A stretch of DNA of 64,000 bases, taken from positions 1 to 64,000 of the forward strand of contig JACEFZ010005598.1 in assembly GCA_014155875.1 (NCBI GenBank), given 5' to 3'. This stretch comes from Cepaea nemoralis (Eukaryota; Mollusca; Gastropoda; Stylommatophora; Helicidae). The translations under genes were made by a program, and so were the position numbers. This document shows, one piece after another, positions 48,235 to 59,001 of this stretch. Position 1 is the first letter of the stretch. Every line of letters starts with the position of its first letter. Under the pieces are notes generated by a model that saw only the letters and a list, made by a program, of their open reading frames with translations, searched no databases and was not told the origin of the DNA.

Positions 48235-48825
48235 ATGTCAGAGGAAGTGGTATATTAGCTGGCAGTAAGACCACACAACAAATGCAAGCAAAATACCAGG
48301 AACAAAATCAACCACCATATATTGCCTTCATCGACCTCACAAGGGCATTTGATTTGGTCAGTCGCGAGGGTCTGTTCAAAACACTCAAGAAAATTGGCTG
48401 CCCGCCACCTCTTCTGTCAATTGTTGAATCGTTCCACACAGGCATGAAGGGTATAATCAAGTTTGATGGTGCAACTTCAGAAGTTTCAAATCAAGAGTGG
48501 AGTTAAGCAAGGTTGTGTACTTGCGCCCGCACTCTTTGGTATATACTTTTCACTTCTACTGAAATATTCCTTTCGTGATCAGGATGCCGGTATATACATT
48601 CACTCACGCTCAGATGGCGGCCTCTATAATGCTCAGAGATTGAAGGCCAAGACCAAAATTAGGAGTGTACTAATCAGAGAGTTGCTTTTTGCGGATGATT
48701 CTGCAATGACGACCCACTCTGAAAAAGAGTTACACCATCTACTATCTGCATTTTCCAATGCTTGTTCTGAATTTGGTTTAACAATTAACAAAAAGAAGAC
48801 ACAGATTATGTCACAAGGTGCACAT
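48235..48825 (+). mobile_element. LINE fragment: reverse transcriptase motifs A to C
   Basis: The plus strand encodes QPPYIAFIDLTRAFDLVSRE (motif A), then, after a frameshift near 48485, IKSGVKQGCVLAPALFGIYF (motif B) and RELLFADDSAMTTHSEKE (FADD active site), ending KKKTQIMSQGA. The same protein continues at about 52546 after an interruption. It is antisense to the GPCR and starts only about 15 bp from the exon 2 acceptor. The family is the one often mis-annotated as craniofacial development protein 2-like. Confidence 0.88.
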
Positions 48826-51800
48826 GGGGTCTGTGGGGTGTGGATTTTATTCTATGAGAATATTTCATTAAGTTGTCTAGGGCATTTAGTTGAGTCTCTG
48901 GTCACTTCAAGAATGCAAGGTGATCAGGGATATTTACCACAAACACCAGGAGAAAACACTTCAATCCTTGAAACAGTGGCATCTGTGTGTACAACAAATA
49001 CACAACCACTGTTGAACAAACACATTTAATTGATGTACGCATCAACAATTGGACATACTGTTCAAGAATAAACTCAATCCAGAGGTAACATACAAACATA
49101 TAATGGCCATATTCAGTTCTGGGCTTTGCATGACATGACATGGGGCATAGGTATAAATCACATGAATTATGACAATGTGTACAATCCCATATGACAACCC
49201 CATTGTCCCAAAACAAATCAGTATAATCATATTCATGTACTCACCCCAAACAACCAATAATTGGCTATACCACCGTTGAACCATCCATTGGTTTTTACAC
49301 AAAAGAAACCATTGTATGAGTTCATAAAAAACAAAACAGACATATAAAACATCTGTTTCTGACACCAGTTACAATTCTCATATTTAAAAATATTAATGAG
49401 ATGGTGTCAGAATATTTAACCAAAACAACAACCACCTGTTTGTTCTACCATTCACTAAAAAAACGCTACTGACCTTATAAATCCATGGCATAGAGAAAAA
49501 CACATATAAAGCAGTTAGTACTCTTAAATAAACTAATTAATAGAGTCCTTTATCTCCTGGTGTGCGGTTAAGTGTTCATCTCTAATGTAGATTAGATCCT
49601 ACACCCATTATCTGGGTACTGAATTAATGCACTCAGTTGTGTTCCTAATATGTATATCCACTTGGAATTGGCTGGTGCAAATCAAACTCTATAATCCAAG
49701 AATAGAAATTACACACAATCACATATCCCTCCGCGGGCTAGAATTATCGAATACTGTGTTGCAATTAGGCTCGGTGCCTTTTTGTGAAATTGGGGCCTTG
49801 GTTGGTCTTACTTCTAGGAATTCCCACTTAAGCTCCGCAGAAGGTACTTTCCCATCTCGCCATACATGGTGCCAAGTAGACGTCCATTCAACTGCTCTGC
49901 TTCCGATATCAGATTCCCAATTATGTTCACAAAGATGTTACACCCACCAAGTCGCGAGTCTATAACCCATGGCATTTAGGCTGACATTGGACCAGCAAGA
50001 GGTAGTCGTTACTATCTAGTCCAGTGTAGGAACTTATATGGCTGAGAGGCATCTCATGGTAGTATCTGTGACTAGGTCCAGATTAGATCTCTACCTACAT
50101 GTATCCAAAGATGAATAATTCCAGCACAGAAACAGGGTTTCAAACAATCAGAGAATTATTTTTGTTTCAGGCGTAGAGGCATGTACTCTGCCAGCTGCTT
50201 TCATATGGTCTTATTGATAATGATCAGGTCTGAGATCTCAAGTGGAACTTGCTTCTTCCAGGGTGTTTCGGATTTTGGAACCTTGAGGTAATCTGGTGTA
50301 GTTATGTTTCAGAGGATCTTAAGTTGGTACCTTGGTTGTACTGGCATATGTTGTTTCAGTGTCTCTTCCCATTTGTTTGAGTTGGTGTTCGCATTTAGAA
50401 CGTGGTGTTGAGTTTGCTGCTTTATGACAGATTGAAGGACTATTCAATTCTGAACAGGAAACTGGGAATGTCCCATGGTTTCGTTGACCTCGCGGATTGA
50501 TGGCGTACCAGGCGGCATCTCCCAGAGGTAAAAGTAGACGATAATCTGTTGTCGGTGTATTTTGAATATCCATTTACCTTGATGGACAGTTAAATACAGA
50601 GATCCATCCTGTATATCCTGACAGAAGTAGGACTATCAATTGCTGAGTGTCTCTCTTCAACAGGTCTTTTGCTGGCTAAGCCGCGGATAAGCGTAGCAGT
50701 TAACGTTGACGTTTTTCTAGAACCAGACTCTGGTTAAGCCATTTAGTCCTGACTCACCTTCACCAGGATGTTGACCCAGGATCCTGATGTGTGAAAAGTC
50801 CAACAAACCACCACTCGCTATAGAAATGGATGACAAAAGAGTACAACACAGGCATTAATACTTTGTGGAGTGATAACCTTTTCACAACACAATTACAAAC
50901 AAAAAAGGGGAAGGAGATAGGAGTGGGTTTCCAAGTTCACTGTCCCTCCTTGCTTGTTGTAGAGCCCTTCTGACTCTAAATGTGAGTAAGGTATTTTCTC
51001 ACTCTATATTATGTTCTGTTGATATTGGGACTATTAGATGAGTGAAGCCATTCTTTTCATCCAAACATGAACTTATATGGCTTAGAGGGATCTCGTGGTA
51101 GTATCTGTGACTACCATTGGAATTGTATCTCTCATCTTGAAGAGAATAACCCATACCTAACCTATGTTTCCTTTCTTTTACTATAATCAGCATTACGCCA
51201 AGGCTATTCAACATTGTCTTCTTGTGTACTGACATACTCAATGATTCTTACATCAACATCCTCCTGTCCCCAGGAGTAACATTAAAATGTATATGCCCAC
51301 AGCAACGTAACAATCATGACAGAATATACATAAATGAATCTCCTAACAGAGAATCCCAACATGTACATTTTCTCACATATGAATTAACCTGAGAATCATA
51401 CATGCTAATTAATCATAATAATATGCAGGAGCCTATGTGTTTTGGATTTCCTCATTGGTTAATCCATAGAACTAAAACCTACTATTTTCCCCAACTGCTT
51501 ACAGCAGCATGAGGTTAGTGAACCCCGTGATATATTTTTCCAATTACTCCTAGTATTCGGAGTGTTCTTTATTAGAATAACTTATGCCGCATGTCCAGTC
51601 TCCTGAATATTGCTAGCAATTTATGAACATCAATCTTCGCTTCTGTTCCTACCGGAGTGAGGTGATGCGGATTGAAGGCACATCCTATCCGAACATTCAT
51701 TTATGTCATGCGTTTGCTTTCTTTGTTCTTGAATCTATATTCTCAAACATGGCAATTCCCTAGCACTATTTAATGAAATGATTACATGTCCATCACTCAT

Positions 51801-52545
51801 ATTGAGTGGTTACCAATATGTTAACAAGAAGATTTGTACCAAAATCTGACACGATAGTTTCAAGTTACAGATTAGAATTAGTAAAACAATTTATCCAAAA
51901 TGAACTGTCCATGATATGCGTCAGCATGGATAAAAAGGTTGTGAAATGTCCTTACAAATGAATTTACACTACATAGGATATTTACAGATGAAAGGCGTTG
52001 ATAGTGAGATATAGTTTCACAATGCCTAGCAGAGGTGTTTACATAGGAATTAGAAATTGTAAAGTCATAGGAAAAATTACAGCGTGGCACACATGGCGCT
52101 CAGTAGTCAAATCATTCAGAATGTGGTTTACAAGAATTGTTGATTTATCATTCTAACTAATTCTTAATTAAAAACAATGGTATATGTACCTTATCAAAAT
52201 ACATGAATATATATTAATAATGTAGATTTAACGTACCATTGGTGCAGAGAATGACATATTGTAAGGCTAAACTGCCCTCACTACAGGAGAGGCTTTCCAC
52301 GTCTGTTTCATTTGTTTGTCTGAATCAAAATGGCTACAAAGAATCCTTTGTTTCACATTTAGTCCCGGTATCGCCAGGTACGTGAACCAAACAAAGTCCA
52401 ACATTTAAACTAATGCCAATAAATTATGGCTGCCCTACTCTTTTCTTCTCCTACATTAAGTAAGATACTTAAACAGTAATTGTTAGGGATTGGTATTTTT
52501 AAAGCTTCACTAGACGGATGTTAATAGAGACGTTTTTGTATACCA
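48826..52545. mobile_element. Unidentified 3.7-kb insertion splitting the LINE
   Basis: Sequence between two collinear parts of one LINE ORF, hence an insertion. No long frame has a recognisable domain. A 44-bp motif (AACTTATATGGCTGAGAGGC start) occurs twice in it, at 50031-50074 and 51070-51113, with four mismatches. The left edge reads GGGGTCTGTGGGG and the right edge, as reverse complement, ATGGGCCCTGTGGTA, a weak terminal inverted-repeat-like match. It could be a non-autonomous DNA transposon or several nested repeats. Confidence 0.5.
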
Positions 52546-53343
52546 CAGGGCCCATCAATATTTATTGACGACACCGAACTGGAGATAGTAGACCATTTTA
52601 CATAGCAAGGATCAGAGGTAAATAGCAAATTACCCCTAGATCAGGAAATCAACATCAGGATTGGTAAGGCAGCAAAAGCAATGAATATGTTAGAAAAGAG
52701 AGTCTGGTAGAACAATAAGCTTACTGTCAAAACAAAAGTCCTTGTCTATCAAGCATGTGTCCTTAGTACTCTTCTTTATGGCAGTGAAATCTGGACAACT
52801 TACTCACACCAAGAGAAACGCTTAAACTGCTTTCATATGCTGTGTTTGAGAAGAATACTTGGTATTAAGTGGCAAGACAAAATCACAAATACTGAAGTAT
52901 TGGAAAGATCAGGTTGTGTGACGGTGTGTTCCATGTTCAGTCTTCGTAGACTTAGATGGGTAGGTCATGTTAGGAGGATGGATGATGATAGAATACCAAA
53001 GGACATCTTTGTTTTTGGTGAATTACAGATGGGTAGGAGATCTCAGAGTCGGCCTCTACTACGATACAAAGATGTATTTAAGCGGGACATGATTGATACA
53101 GGCATTGATAATGCACATTGGGAGCACGTCGCCGCTTAACTTGTTGCATGGAGGGCAAACATCAGAAATGGAATAAAGACAAAGTTGAAAATGATTGCAG
53201 ATAAAGAAAACACAGAGCGTGAGAGACGTAGGATGGTGATTTATGGCGGACATGACCATGTTTTCATATGCATCCACTGTGGACAAACATTTGCAGCACG
53301 AATTGGCCATATCAGCCACACTCGCCACCGCCATAGGTCGTAG
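52546..53343 (+). mobile_element. LINE fragment: C-terminal part with zinc-finger-like end
   Basis: Continues the ORF of 48235-48825: DDTELEIVDHFT, EINIRIGKAAKAMNMLEKRV, VLSTLLYGSEIWTTY, then LRRILGIKWQDKITNTEVLE and LRRLRWVGHVRRMDDDRIPK. It closes with a C2H2-like CIHCGQTFAARIGHISHTRH near the stop at 53340. In-frame stops (for example at the end of MLEKRVW) and one after EHVAA show it is decayed. Confidence 0.88.
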
Positions 53344-53462
53344 TTATCAAGCCTTTTTGAAGGACAATGTACCAAACTGTCGTCTGTCAAGACGAAAATG
53401 TGCTAATGCAATGTAATAAATACTACACAGATAAATGGTATTGTTGAATCTTCGTACGTGCA

Positions 53463-53527
53463 CGACTGTGAAATCAAAGCAGTGTACCATTATGTGATGG
53501 AGACCGTCGTAGCGTAGTTTCTAGAAT
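53463..53527 (+). repeat. Short dispersed repeat, copy 2
   Basis: Same repeat as 21841-21913. Confidence 0.6.
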
Positions 53528-53529
53528 AT

Positions 53530-53680
53530 GTAAACAATATAACATAACACAACCTAATGCAGCTTTACAGAATAGAAGTACGAAAAATACAGTACGTTGC
53601 GGCCACCAGCCTTCATCAGCAAACACATACACAAAACACAACATATAGTCATAGATTTGACCCTCTGGTGACTACATTAA
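53530..53680 (+). repeat. Dispersed repeat, forward copy
   Basis: Reverse-complement partner of 46875-47033. Confidence 0.7.
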
Positions 53681-54272
53681 GGCTCAAGGACGGGTTGAGA
53701 AGAATAAAAATACGAAAACTTGAGAGCAATGAAGAGACAATTCAGATTTGGTAAATATGTGGTTACTTATCTCAGAGTCCCAGGCTGTACTACTACCACG
53801 GATGTCACCTTTATCCTATTTTATACATAGCCGTGGTAGTCTGTGGTTCGTGGGGACCTGGGTAGTGGATGATACCGGGATAGTGGGTGGTAACGGTTCA
53901 TTGAAAGTCCCAGGTAAATGGGTGGAAGTGGTACATGAAAAAAGGGGCAAGAAGGTAAGGCGGAAAGCTGGAAACAATGGAGATGTGATAGTAATCCGAG
54001 AGTGAAAGCTAAGGAGTACCAGTGGATGTACGTACAATGCATGAGTTGGTGCCAGTGAATGGGTTGGCCATAGTCGACGAATATTAAAGAGTAATGATGA
54101 GTGCACCTAAATATGATGGCGGTACTAACACAACTAATTTTATGTGCTCTTTTATGTGTGTACGAAACGGGTCCTAAAGTCTAGGTTGACTGATATGTGT
54201 GAGTGCACGTACATACATCTAGACACATCAACTAACCTTCATAGCACACACATGCGTATGATATAGATGTCA

Positions 54273-54273
54273 A

Positions 54274-54351
<78 letters not shown>
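54273..54351. repeat. (AG)n microsatellite
   Basis: About 39 AG dinucleotides. Confidence 0.98.
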
Positions 54352-54354
<3 letters not shown>

Positions 54355-54422
54355 TACCTGCGATATGCCACATGGAGTATATGGAATAGGAAGGTCTACA
54401 ATTACGAGGATTCACTTATACA

Positions 54423-54602
54423 TTCAAACACACTCACACACAAATACACACAAACACACACACACATACATACACACACACACATACACACATACACACA
54501 TACACACATACATACATGCATACATGCATACATGCATACATGCATGCATGCATACATGCAGGCAGGCAGGCAGGCAGGCACGCAGGCAGGCAGGCACGCA
54601 TG
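54423..54602. repeat. Compound CA/CATA/CATG/GGCA microsatellite
   Basis: CA and CATA units grade into (CATG)n and (GGCA)n. Frames on both strands are repeat translations. Confidence 0.95.
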
Positions 54603-54614
54603 CAAGTATGTATG
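54603..54614. repeat. Target-site duplication of the I-clade LINE, left
   Basis: CAAGTATGTATG, identical to 58990-59001. Confidence 0.85.
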
Positions 54615-54642
54615 TTAGTTAGTTAGTTAGTTAGTTAGTTAA

Positions 54643-54706
<64 letters not shown>
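54615..54706. repeat. (TTAG)n tail of the LINE
   Basis: About 23 TTAG tetramers with one TTAA variant. It directly follows the target duplication and precedes the LINE 3' end, so it is the reverse-transcribed tail rather than telomeric DNA. Confidence 0.9.
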
Positions 54707-54707
<1 letters not shown>

Positions 54708-54720
54708 CGACAGATCATCC

Positions 54721-55506
54721 TCATTGCACATTGAACCATTCAGTCCATAAGTGCTCGGATCCCCTCCTCAGCAAATCCCGCAGCGTGTAGCGGCTAACGA
54801 CGCCAGTTCTGTGTTGGTTTATCAATCTTCTTTGGCTTCCTGCGTAGTGTTCTTGTTTGGCCACCCCTCTTTTAATTTGCTGTTCTCGCAGTCTGGCCAT
54901 GATTGTAGATTCACAGTCATCGCTTGGTTCACGCAAAAGTCTTACTTATCGTAGAGCATTCAGAAAGTCAGTCTGGTCCATGGCGCGTCCGCCCTTCACA
55001 GTAGCCTCACCTGCGAGCTTGTCAGCCCGCTTATTTCTTTGTACTCCCGCATGCCCTGGCACGAAGATGAAACTAATCTTTGCCAGCCGAGACCGCTCCA
55101 GAGGCAGCAACCATTCTGTTCGGATCGACCCCTCCTCTGTCCTCTTGATCATGTTCATTGAGTCGCTAAGGAAACATGCCCTAGTGAATGTCTGTGTCTC
55201 GAGCCATGTTATAGCTTTACTTACTGCCATGACTTCCATAGTCAGGCTACTTGTGATTTCAGTGAAAGCACCAGAGTCCTCCTTCACAATTCTCCCTCCC
55301 GCCCGAGCCGTAAAGGCCCATGAGTTTCTCACATGTCGGACGACCGACCCATCTGTGTAGATGACAGCATCACAGTCTAGCGAATTAGCGAAAATCAACG
55401 CTTGTACTTCAGCCTCCACAGCAGCCGGAATTATTTGTCTGCATTTTCTATCTTGTTGGATGCAAACTGGAAAGGATGTGCAGAAATCTGTTGGCACTTT
55501 ACCCAC
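54721..55506 (-). pseudogene. I-clade LINE: RNase H domain and C-terminus
   Basis: The RNase H catalytic set is complete: D in AVIYTDGSV, E in TMEVMAVSKA, D in CFLSDSMNMI, and the late D in GHAGVQRNKRADKLAGEA. The frame is interrupted by one TAA at 54946-54948, and the same frame continues to 54721 (DLLRRGSEHLWTEWFNVQ). At its 5' side it is joined to the RT by a frameshift near 55505. RNase H would remove the RNA strand during reverse transcription. Confidence 0.9.
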
Positions 55507-56903
55507 TCCTCGCCAGGTTCTAAGTCCTCAAGTGAACACACCTGTTGAAGAATGTCTTCGGCTTGACCCATCCACGACCGTCCTCTTTTTAACCTACTGC
55601 CCTTCACCTTCATAATTTCACTATGCAGTGGATGTTGTGTGTTTGCGTTAACTCTGAGGTAGGCGCGAGCCCTGCAAACGTGTATTCTGTCTTCAATGGT
55701 TGGAAAATCAAGACGGTAGCGCATCGCCCTGCATGCTGTATCTCTTGTACATCCAAGAATGATGCGCATAGCTTCATTCTGTATCCTTTCGATCCGTTCT
55801 ATTTGCTTACGGCTGAGAGTCAAGATTGCCATTGCATACTCCAAAACAGACATGACCAGCCCCTCGTACAGAAGACATAGATGGTGCTGCTCACAGTTTG
55901 CTGCCGCCATCACCCGCATGGCAGCCAAACCCCGCTTGGCGTTTGTTATCACCTGGTCTATGTGCTCATTATAAGCAAGGCTTCGACCAAACCGTATCCC
56001 CAGGTAATTCATTGCCTGCGTTCTTTCCACCGTCTCTGAACACAGCATTACAGTTGGTGTTGGAGTGTTGACAATATGATTATTCAACGAGAACCAAGTC
56101 ACTGTTGCCTTTATTTGGTTGACCATTGCCCCAGCTTCATCACACAAAGTACTTATGCGATTGAGTTCGGTTTGTAGTTCCACAGCAACCTGCTCTCTAT
56201 CCTTACCCTGACGATACACTAAAACATCATCGGCATATGACAATGTCCTGCCAGGTCCAGTGATCTGCTCACTGGTGATTCTCACTGTGTAGGCGTTGAA
56301 CGGTACCGGAGATAATAGTGATCCCTGTGGTAGGCAAGGATATATTGCTGTTGGTTCCGAAGTCCAACTGCCACATCTAAAAACTACTTTCCGTTGGAAG
56401 AGGGCGTTCCAACTAAGGAGGAATGGACTTACTTTTAGTTCAAGAAGCTGAAGCATTTAAAAATCCAATGGTACTCTGTTGTATGCGTCCTCAAGATCAA
56501 TCGCTGCAGCAAAGGTTTCGATGCCTGAGTGGAAATCTTCAGTGGACATCATGGGCAAAAACTGCTGCATTGGTCCAGGTTTCTCTTTTTGGACGGTACC
56601 CACCCAGGGTAGGTGGGAAAACACCTTGCCTCTCTAGCTGGCTTGATATTTTCCTGACAATTACCTTCTCCAGCAGCTTGCCTATTGTATTCTGCGTGGT
56701 TATAATTCGATATCCCTGCATTTTTTTGTGGTCTTTGCCAGGCTTCGGCAAGAGGTGCAGATAGCTGTGTAACCACTCCTCCTTGATGCTATCACTCCCT
56801 ATACTGTTGTTGTACATGTCTGCTAGTTTCTCTAGCTCGTTGTCGGTACACCTATTGATGTCGTCGTATCTTATGCCATCAGGCCCTGGAACGCTGTTTT
56901 TTT
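55507..56903 (-). pseudogene. I-clade LINE: reverse transcriptase
   Basis: From 5' to 3': NSVPGPDGIRYDDINR (motif 0 region, just after an A7 run at 56903-56897 that shifts the frame); LHLLPKPGKDHKKMQGYRII; a frameshift near 56540; AAAIDLEDAYNRVPLDF (motif A) followed by an in-frame TAA at about 56459; CLPQGSLLSPVPFNAYTV (motif B); and LSYADDVLVYRQGKD (YADD active site). The C-terminal thumb includes RIERIQNEAMRIILGCTRDT. The core motifs are intact but at least three disabling changes are present. Confidence 0.9.
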
Positions 56904-56907
56904 ATCG

Positions 56908-57597
56908 TCAAAGCACAACCTTGGTTTCTTTCACTGTCACTGTGTCTTCATCCGAAGTGTTCTGGGCCTTGCACCTGTCTGAGGTGACCTCCTTGGCCAG
57001 ATTTCGGCCTCCCATGTATGTCTGGTTGCTCTGCTCTAGATAGCGTTCAAAGAGGGCTTTGCCTTTGTCCTTGTCAGTGCTCTGCCAGATGAGGTCAGAA
57101 CCATGGAAGTCAGAAATGCCCTTATTCTTGACCACACAACACATGCTTTTATGTAGTCTCCAGAACAATTTCAGTGATATGTCTGTGCTTACTCTTTGAC
57201 ACAATTCTGCCCATTTTTCGCTTTTAACCACCTTTACCAGTTTTTTTTTAAAATAGCTTACGTTTGTGTGCATCTCTCTTTCTAGGTGCATGCAGGGACT
57301 AGGATGACCAGCTCTGTTCTTCTTGGCATTTTGCCATCTCCTTACAGCACTACGCTTATCCACCCAAGCCTTCTCCACCTCGAAATTCCAACAAGGTGGC
57401 TGCTCCCAGCTTTTTTTCCTGCCCTGAAGCTTTCTGCGTTTGTCACGTCTTATTTTACTCACCACATCTTGCCCTGTACTGTCATACTGGAAAGTCTTGA
57501 CCGTTAGCTTGTGCTGCCTGGTTCTGCCTTTCTCCACCAATATGCTGCAAGGGTGGTGGTCGCTGCCGTGATGTCCTAGGACACCCCATCTACACAC
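56908..57597 (-). pseudogene. I-clade LINE: end of endonuclease and linker to RT
   Basis: A 229-codon frame starting in the endonuclease C-terminus (WGVLGHHGSDHHPCSILVEK, with the catalytic SDH), then a basic linker (VSKIRRDKRRKLQGRKKSWE, VDKRSAVRRWQNAKKNRAGH). It is separated from the rest of the endonuclease by the SINE at 57601-57990. Confidence 0.88.
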
Positions 57598-57600
57598 CTT

Positions 57601-57990
57601 TTTTTTTTAGTCGTTGGATCATCACGGCACACGGTTTAGCCCATAAGTGCTCCGTTTTCCTCCTAACTCAAATCTGAGTTTGGAGAAACTCAGATCAATG
57701 CACGAACTCCGTTGCATCGGCGAGGATCCTGAAATGCTTTGGGTAGACTTTTAACTCGAAATTTTGCCCGGGCAGTGCCGTTAGGCTACTCTTTTTCGAT
57801 TTCGAACTGCCAAGGGATTTTTTACGTGCGCAACAATACACACGGGCGTCCGATCTCACTACCCAGAGACAAGGGGAAATTACTGGAAGTCCAGGTGGAT
57901 TTTTTAAATAAATCCTGGTCCTCACCGGGGCCTGAACCCGGGACCTCCAGCACTCGAGGCGGACCCATACCACGAGACCACTCAGCCCCC
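57601..57990 (-). mobile_element. tRNA-derived SINE inserted in the LINE endonuclease
   Basis: The minus strand starts GGCTGAGTGGTCTCGTGGTA (A-box-like) and continues GGTCCCGGGTTCAGGCCCC (B-box GGTTCAGGCCC). A body of about 330 bp follows, ending in an A9 run (57609-57601). The flanks CCCATCTACACACC and ACCCATCTAAATAC look like a diverged target duplication. The LINE protein reads SLTTVFRWVG just before it and RWGVLGHHG just after, so the SINE arrived after the LINE. Confidence 0.85.
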
Positions 57991-57994
57991 CCCC

Positions 57995-58331
57995 CACCCA
58001 TCTAAATACTGTAGTGAGTGAAGGTGAAATCAGCGCCAGATCAATAGCACTGTCCTCATCGCCTGGACGGCTTGCTGTCCTGGTGACATAGCCACTGTTG
58101 AAACAAACCAGGTCAATCGTTTCAAGTGCAGTCTCGAGCTCCTCCCCCTGTGTATTGGAGGAAATGTTTCCCCCTGATCTGCCTTTAGCGTTGAAGTCGC
58201 CACAGAAAATAACATTTCTCTCGTGACATAATATGCCACTTAAGCACTGCCACTTCTGGGAGTCCATACTCGCGTTGCGGGCATAAACATTAACCAACAC
58301 GAATGGTATACTGGAATGAATGGGGTTCTGG
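57995..58331 (-). pseudogene. I-clade LINE: central endonuclease
   Basis: Encodes NPIHSSIPFVLVNVYARNAS, VIFCGDFNAKGRSGGN (catalytic GDFNA) and DSAIDLALISPSLTTVFRW. This is the 5'-most sequence still on the minus strand. The rest of the N-terminal endonuclease is in the inverted segment. Confidence 0.88.
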
Positions 58332-58335
58332 TTTT

Positions 58336-58989
58336 AAGAGGGCGACGGATGGTCGTGTTGTTTTGCGATCGTTAACTTTTTCACCTATGAGATGGATTTA
58401 TTCATCTCTTGCGTGTAATTTGTGTGCCAGGATGTAAACCCATGAGTTTCTACTCAAGATCTCCGCGGATGCTACGGAGTTTCGTGCATCGGGCGAAGCA
58501 ATCCTTGAGTGAATTTTTCGCAGCGTGTGTGGTTTCTGTTGGTTTCGGTTTTTCAACATGGCGAAACAACGTGTGTTCTCCGAGCGGTCAGCAGTCAACC
58601 TAACGAGGCGGCGTGGACGCCGGGCAGGCAGAAAGAGACAAGATAAGCGTGGTGGTTTAAGACGTTTTAGACTCAAGTGTCACCGTCTAGAACTCAGGAA
58701 TATCCGTATTCTGTATTGGAACTGCGCCAGCGTAAAACAACGGGGCTCTATATTAGAAACCCTGGTTTACAGGAACGACATTGTAGCACTCCAGGAGACG
58801 AGACTGGGCGATCAGCTACTCCGAATTGCTGGCTTTAAATTTTTCTACAACAGACGACATCTGGGAATGACGATTCTCGTTCGCGACAGCATGGTGGCGT
58901 CAGAATGGCGATTCTCGTTCGCTACAGCATGGTGGCGTCAGAGCTAGACATGTCCAGTTGGGACAGTGACGATATACAAATACGGGCGT
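58336..58989 (+). mobile_element. Inverted 5' segment of the I-clade LINE (5' UTR and endonuclease start)
   Basis: A 5' untranslated stretch leads to ATG at 58558 (MAKQRVFSERSAVNLTRRRG), then the endonuclease start: IRILYWNCASVKQRGSILET, IVALQETRLG (catalytic Glu in QETR) and MTILVRDSMVASE. A 38-bp tandem duplication (58871-58908 and 58909 onward) shifts the frame. The segment ends SSWDSDDIQIRA, close to where the minus-strand part resumes (IHSSIPFVLVN). The orientation is opposite to the remainder. Confidence 0.88.
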
Positions 58990-59001
58990 CAAGTATGTAT
59001 G
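58990..59001. repeat. Target-site duplication of the I-clade LINE, right
   Basis: CAAGTATGTATG, identical to 54603-54614. Confidence 0.85.

Larger units (their letters stand above)
54615..58989 (-). mobile_element. I-clade LINE with 5' inversion, near full length
   Basis: Non-LTR retrotransposon with endonuclease, reverse transcriptase and RNase H, which places it in the I group. The 3' part (54615 to about 58335) is on the minus strand and ends in a (CTAA)n tail, seen as (TTAG)n at 54615-54706 on the plus strand. The 5' part (about 58336-58989) is inverted and reads on the plus strand, with its 5' end at the junction, as expected from twin priming. A 12-bp duplication flanks the whole. A SINE interrupts the endonuclease at 57601-57990. 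It lies in GPCR intron 1. Confidence 0.93.

Noticed and set aside
54615..54706. (TTAG)n as possible telomeric repeat or internal telomere site
   Set aside because: The unit is a tetramer, not TTAGG or TTAGGG, and it sits exactly between a target duplication and the LINE 3' end, so it is the LINE tail.
54857..55360. Plus-strand frame of 167 codons
   Set aside because: Antisense to the RNase H domain of the I-clade LINE.
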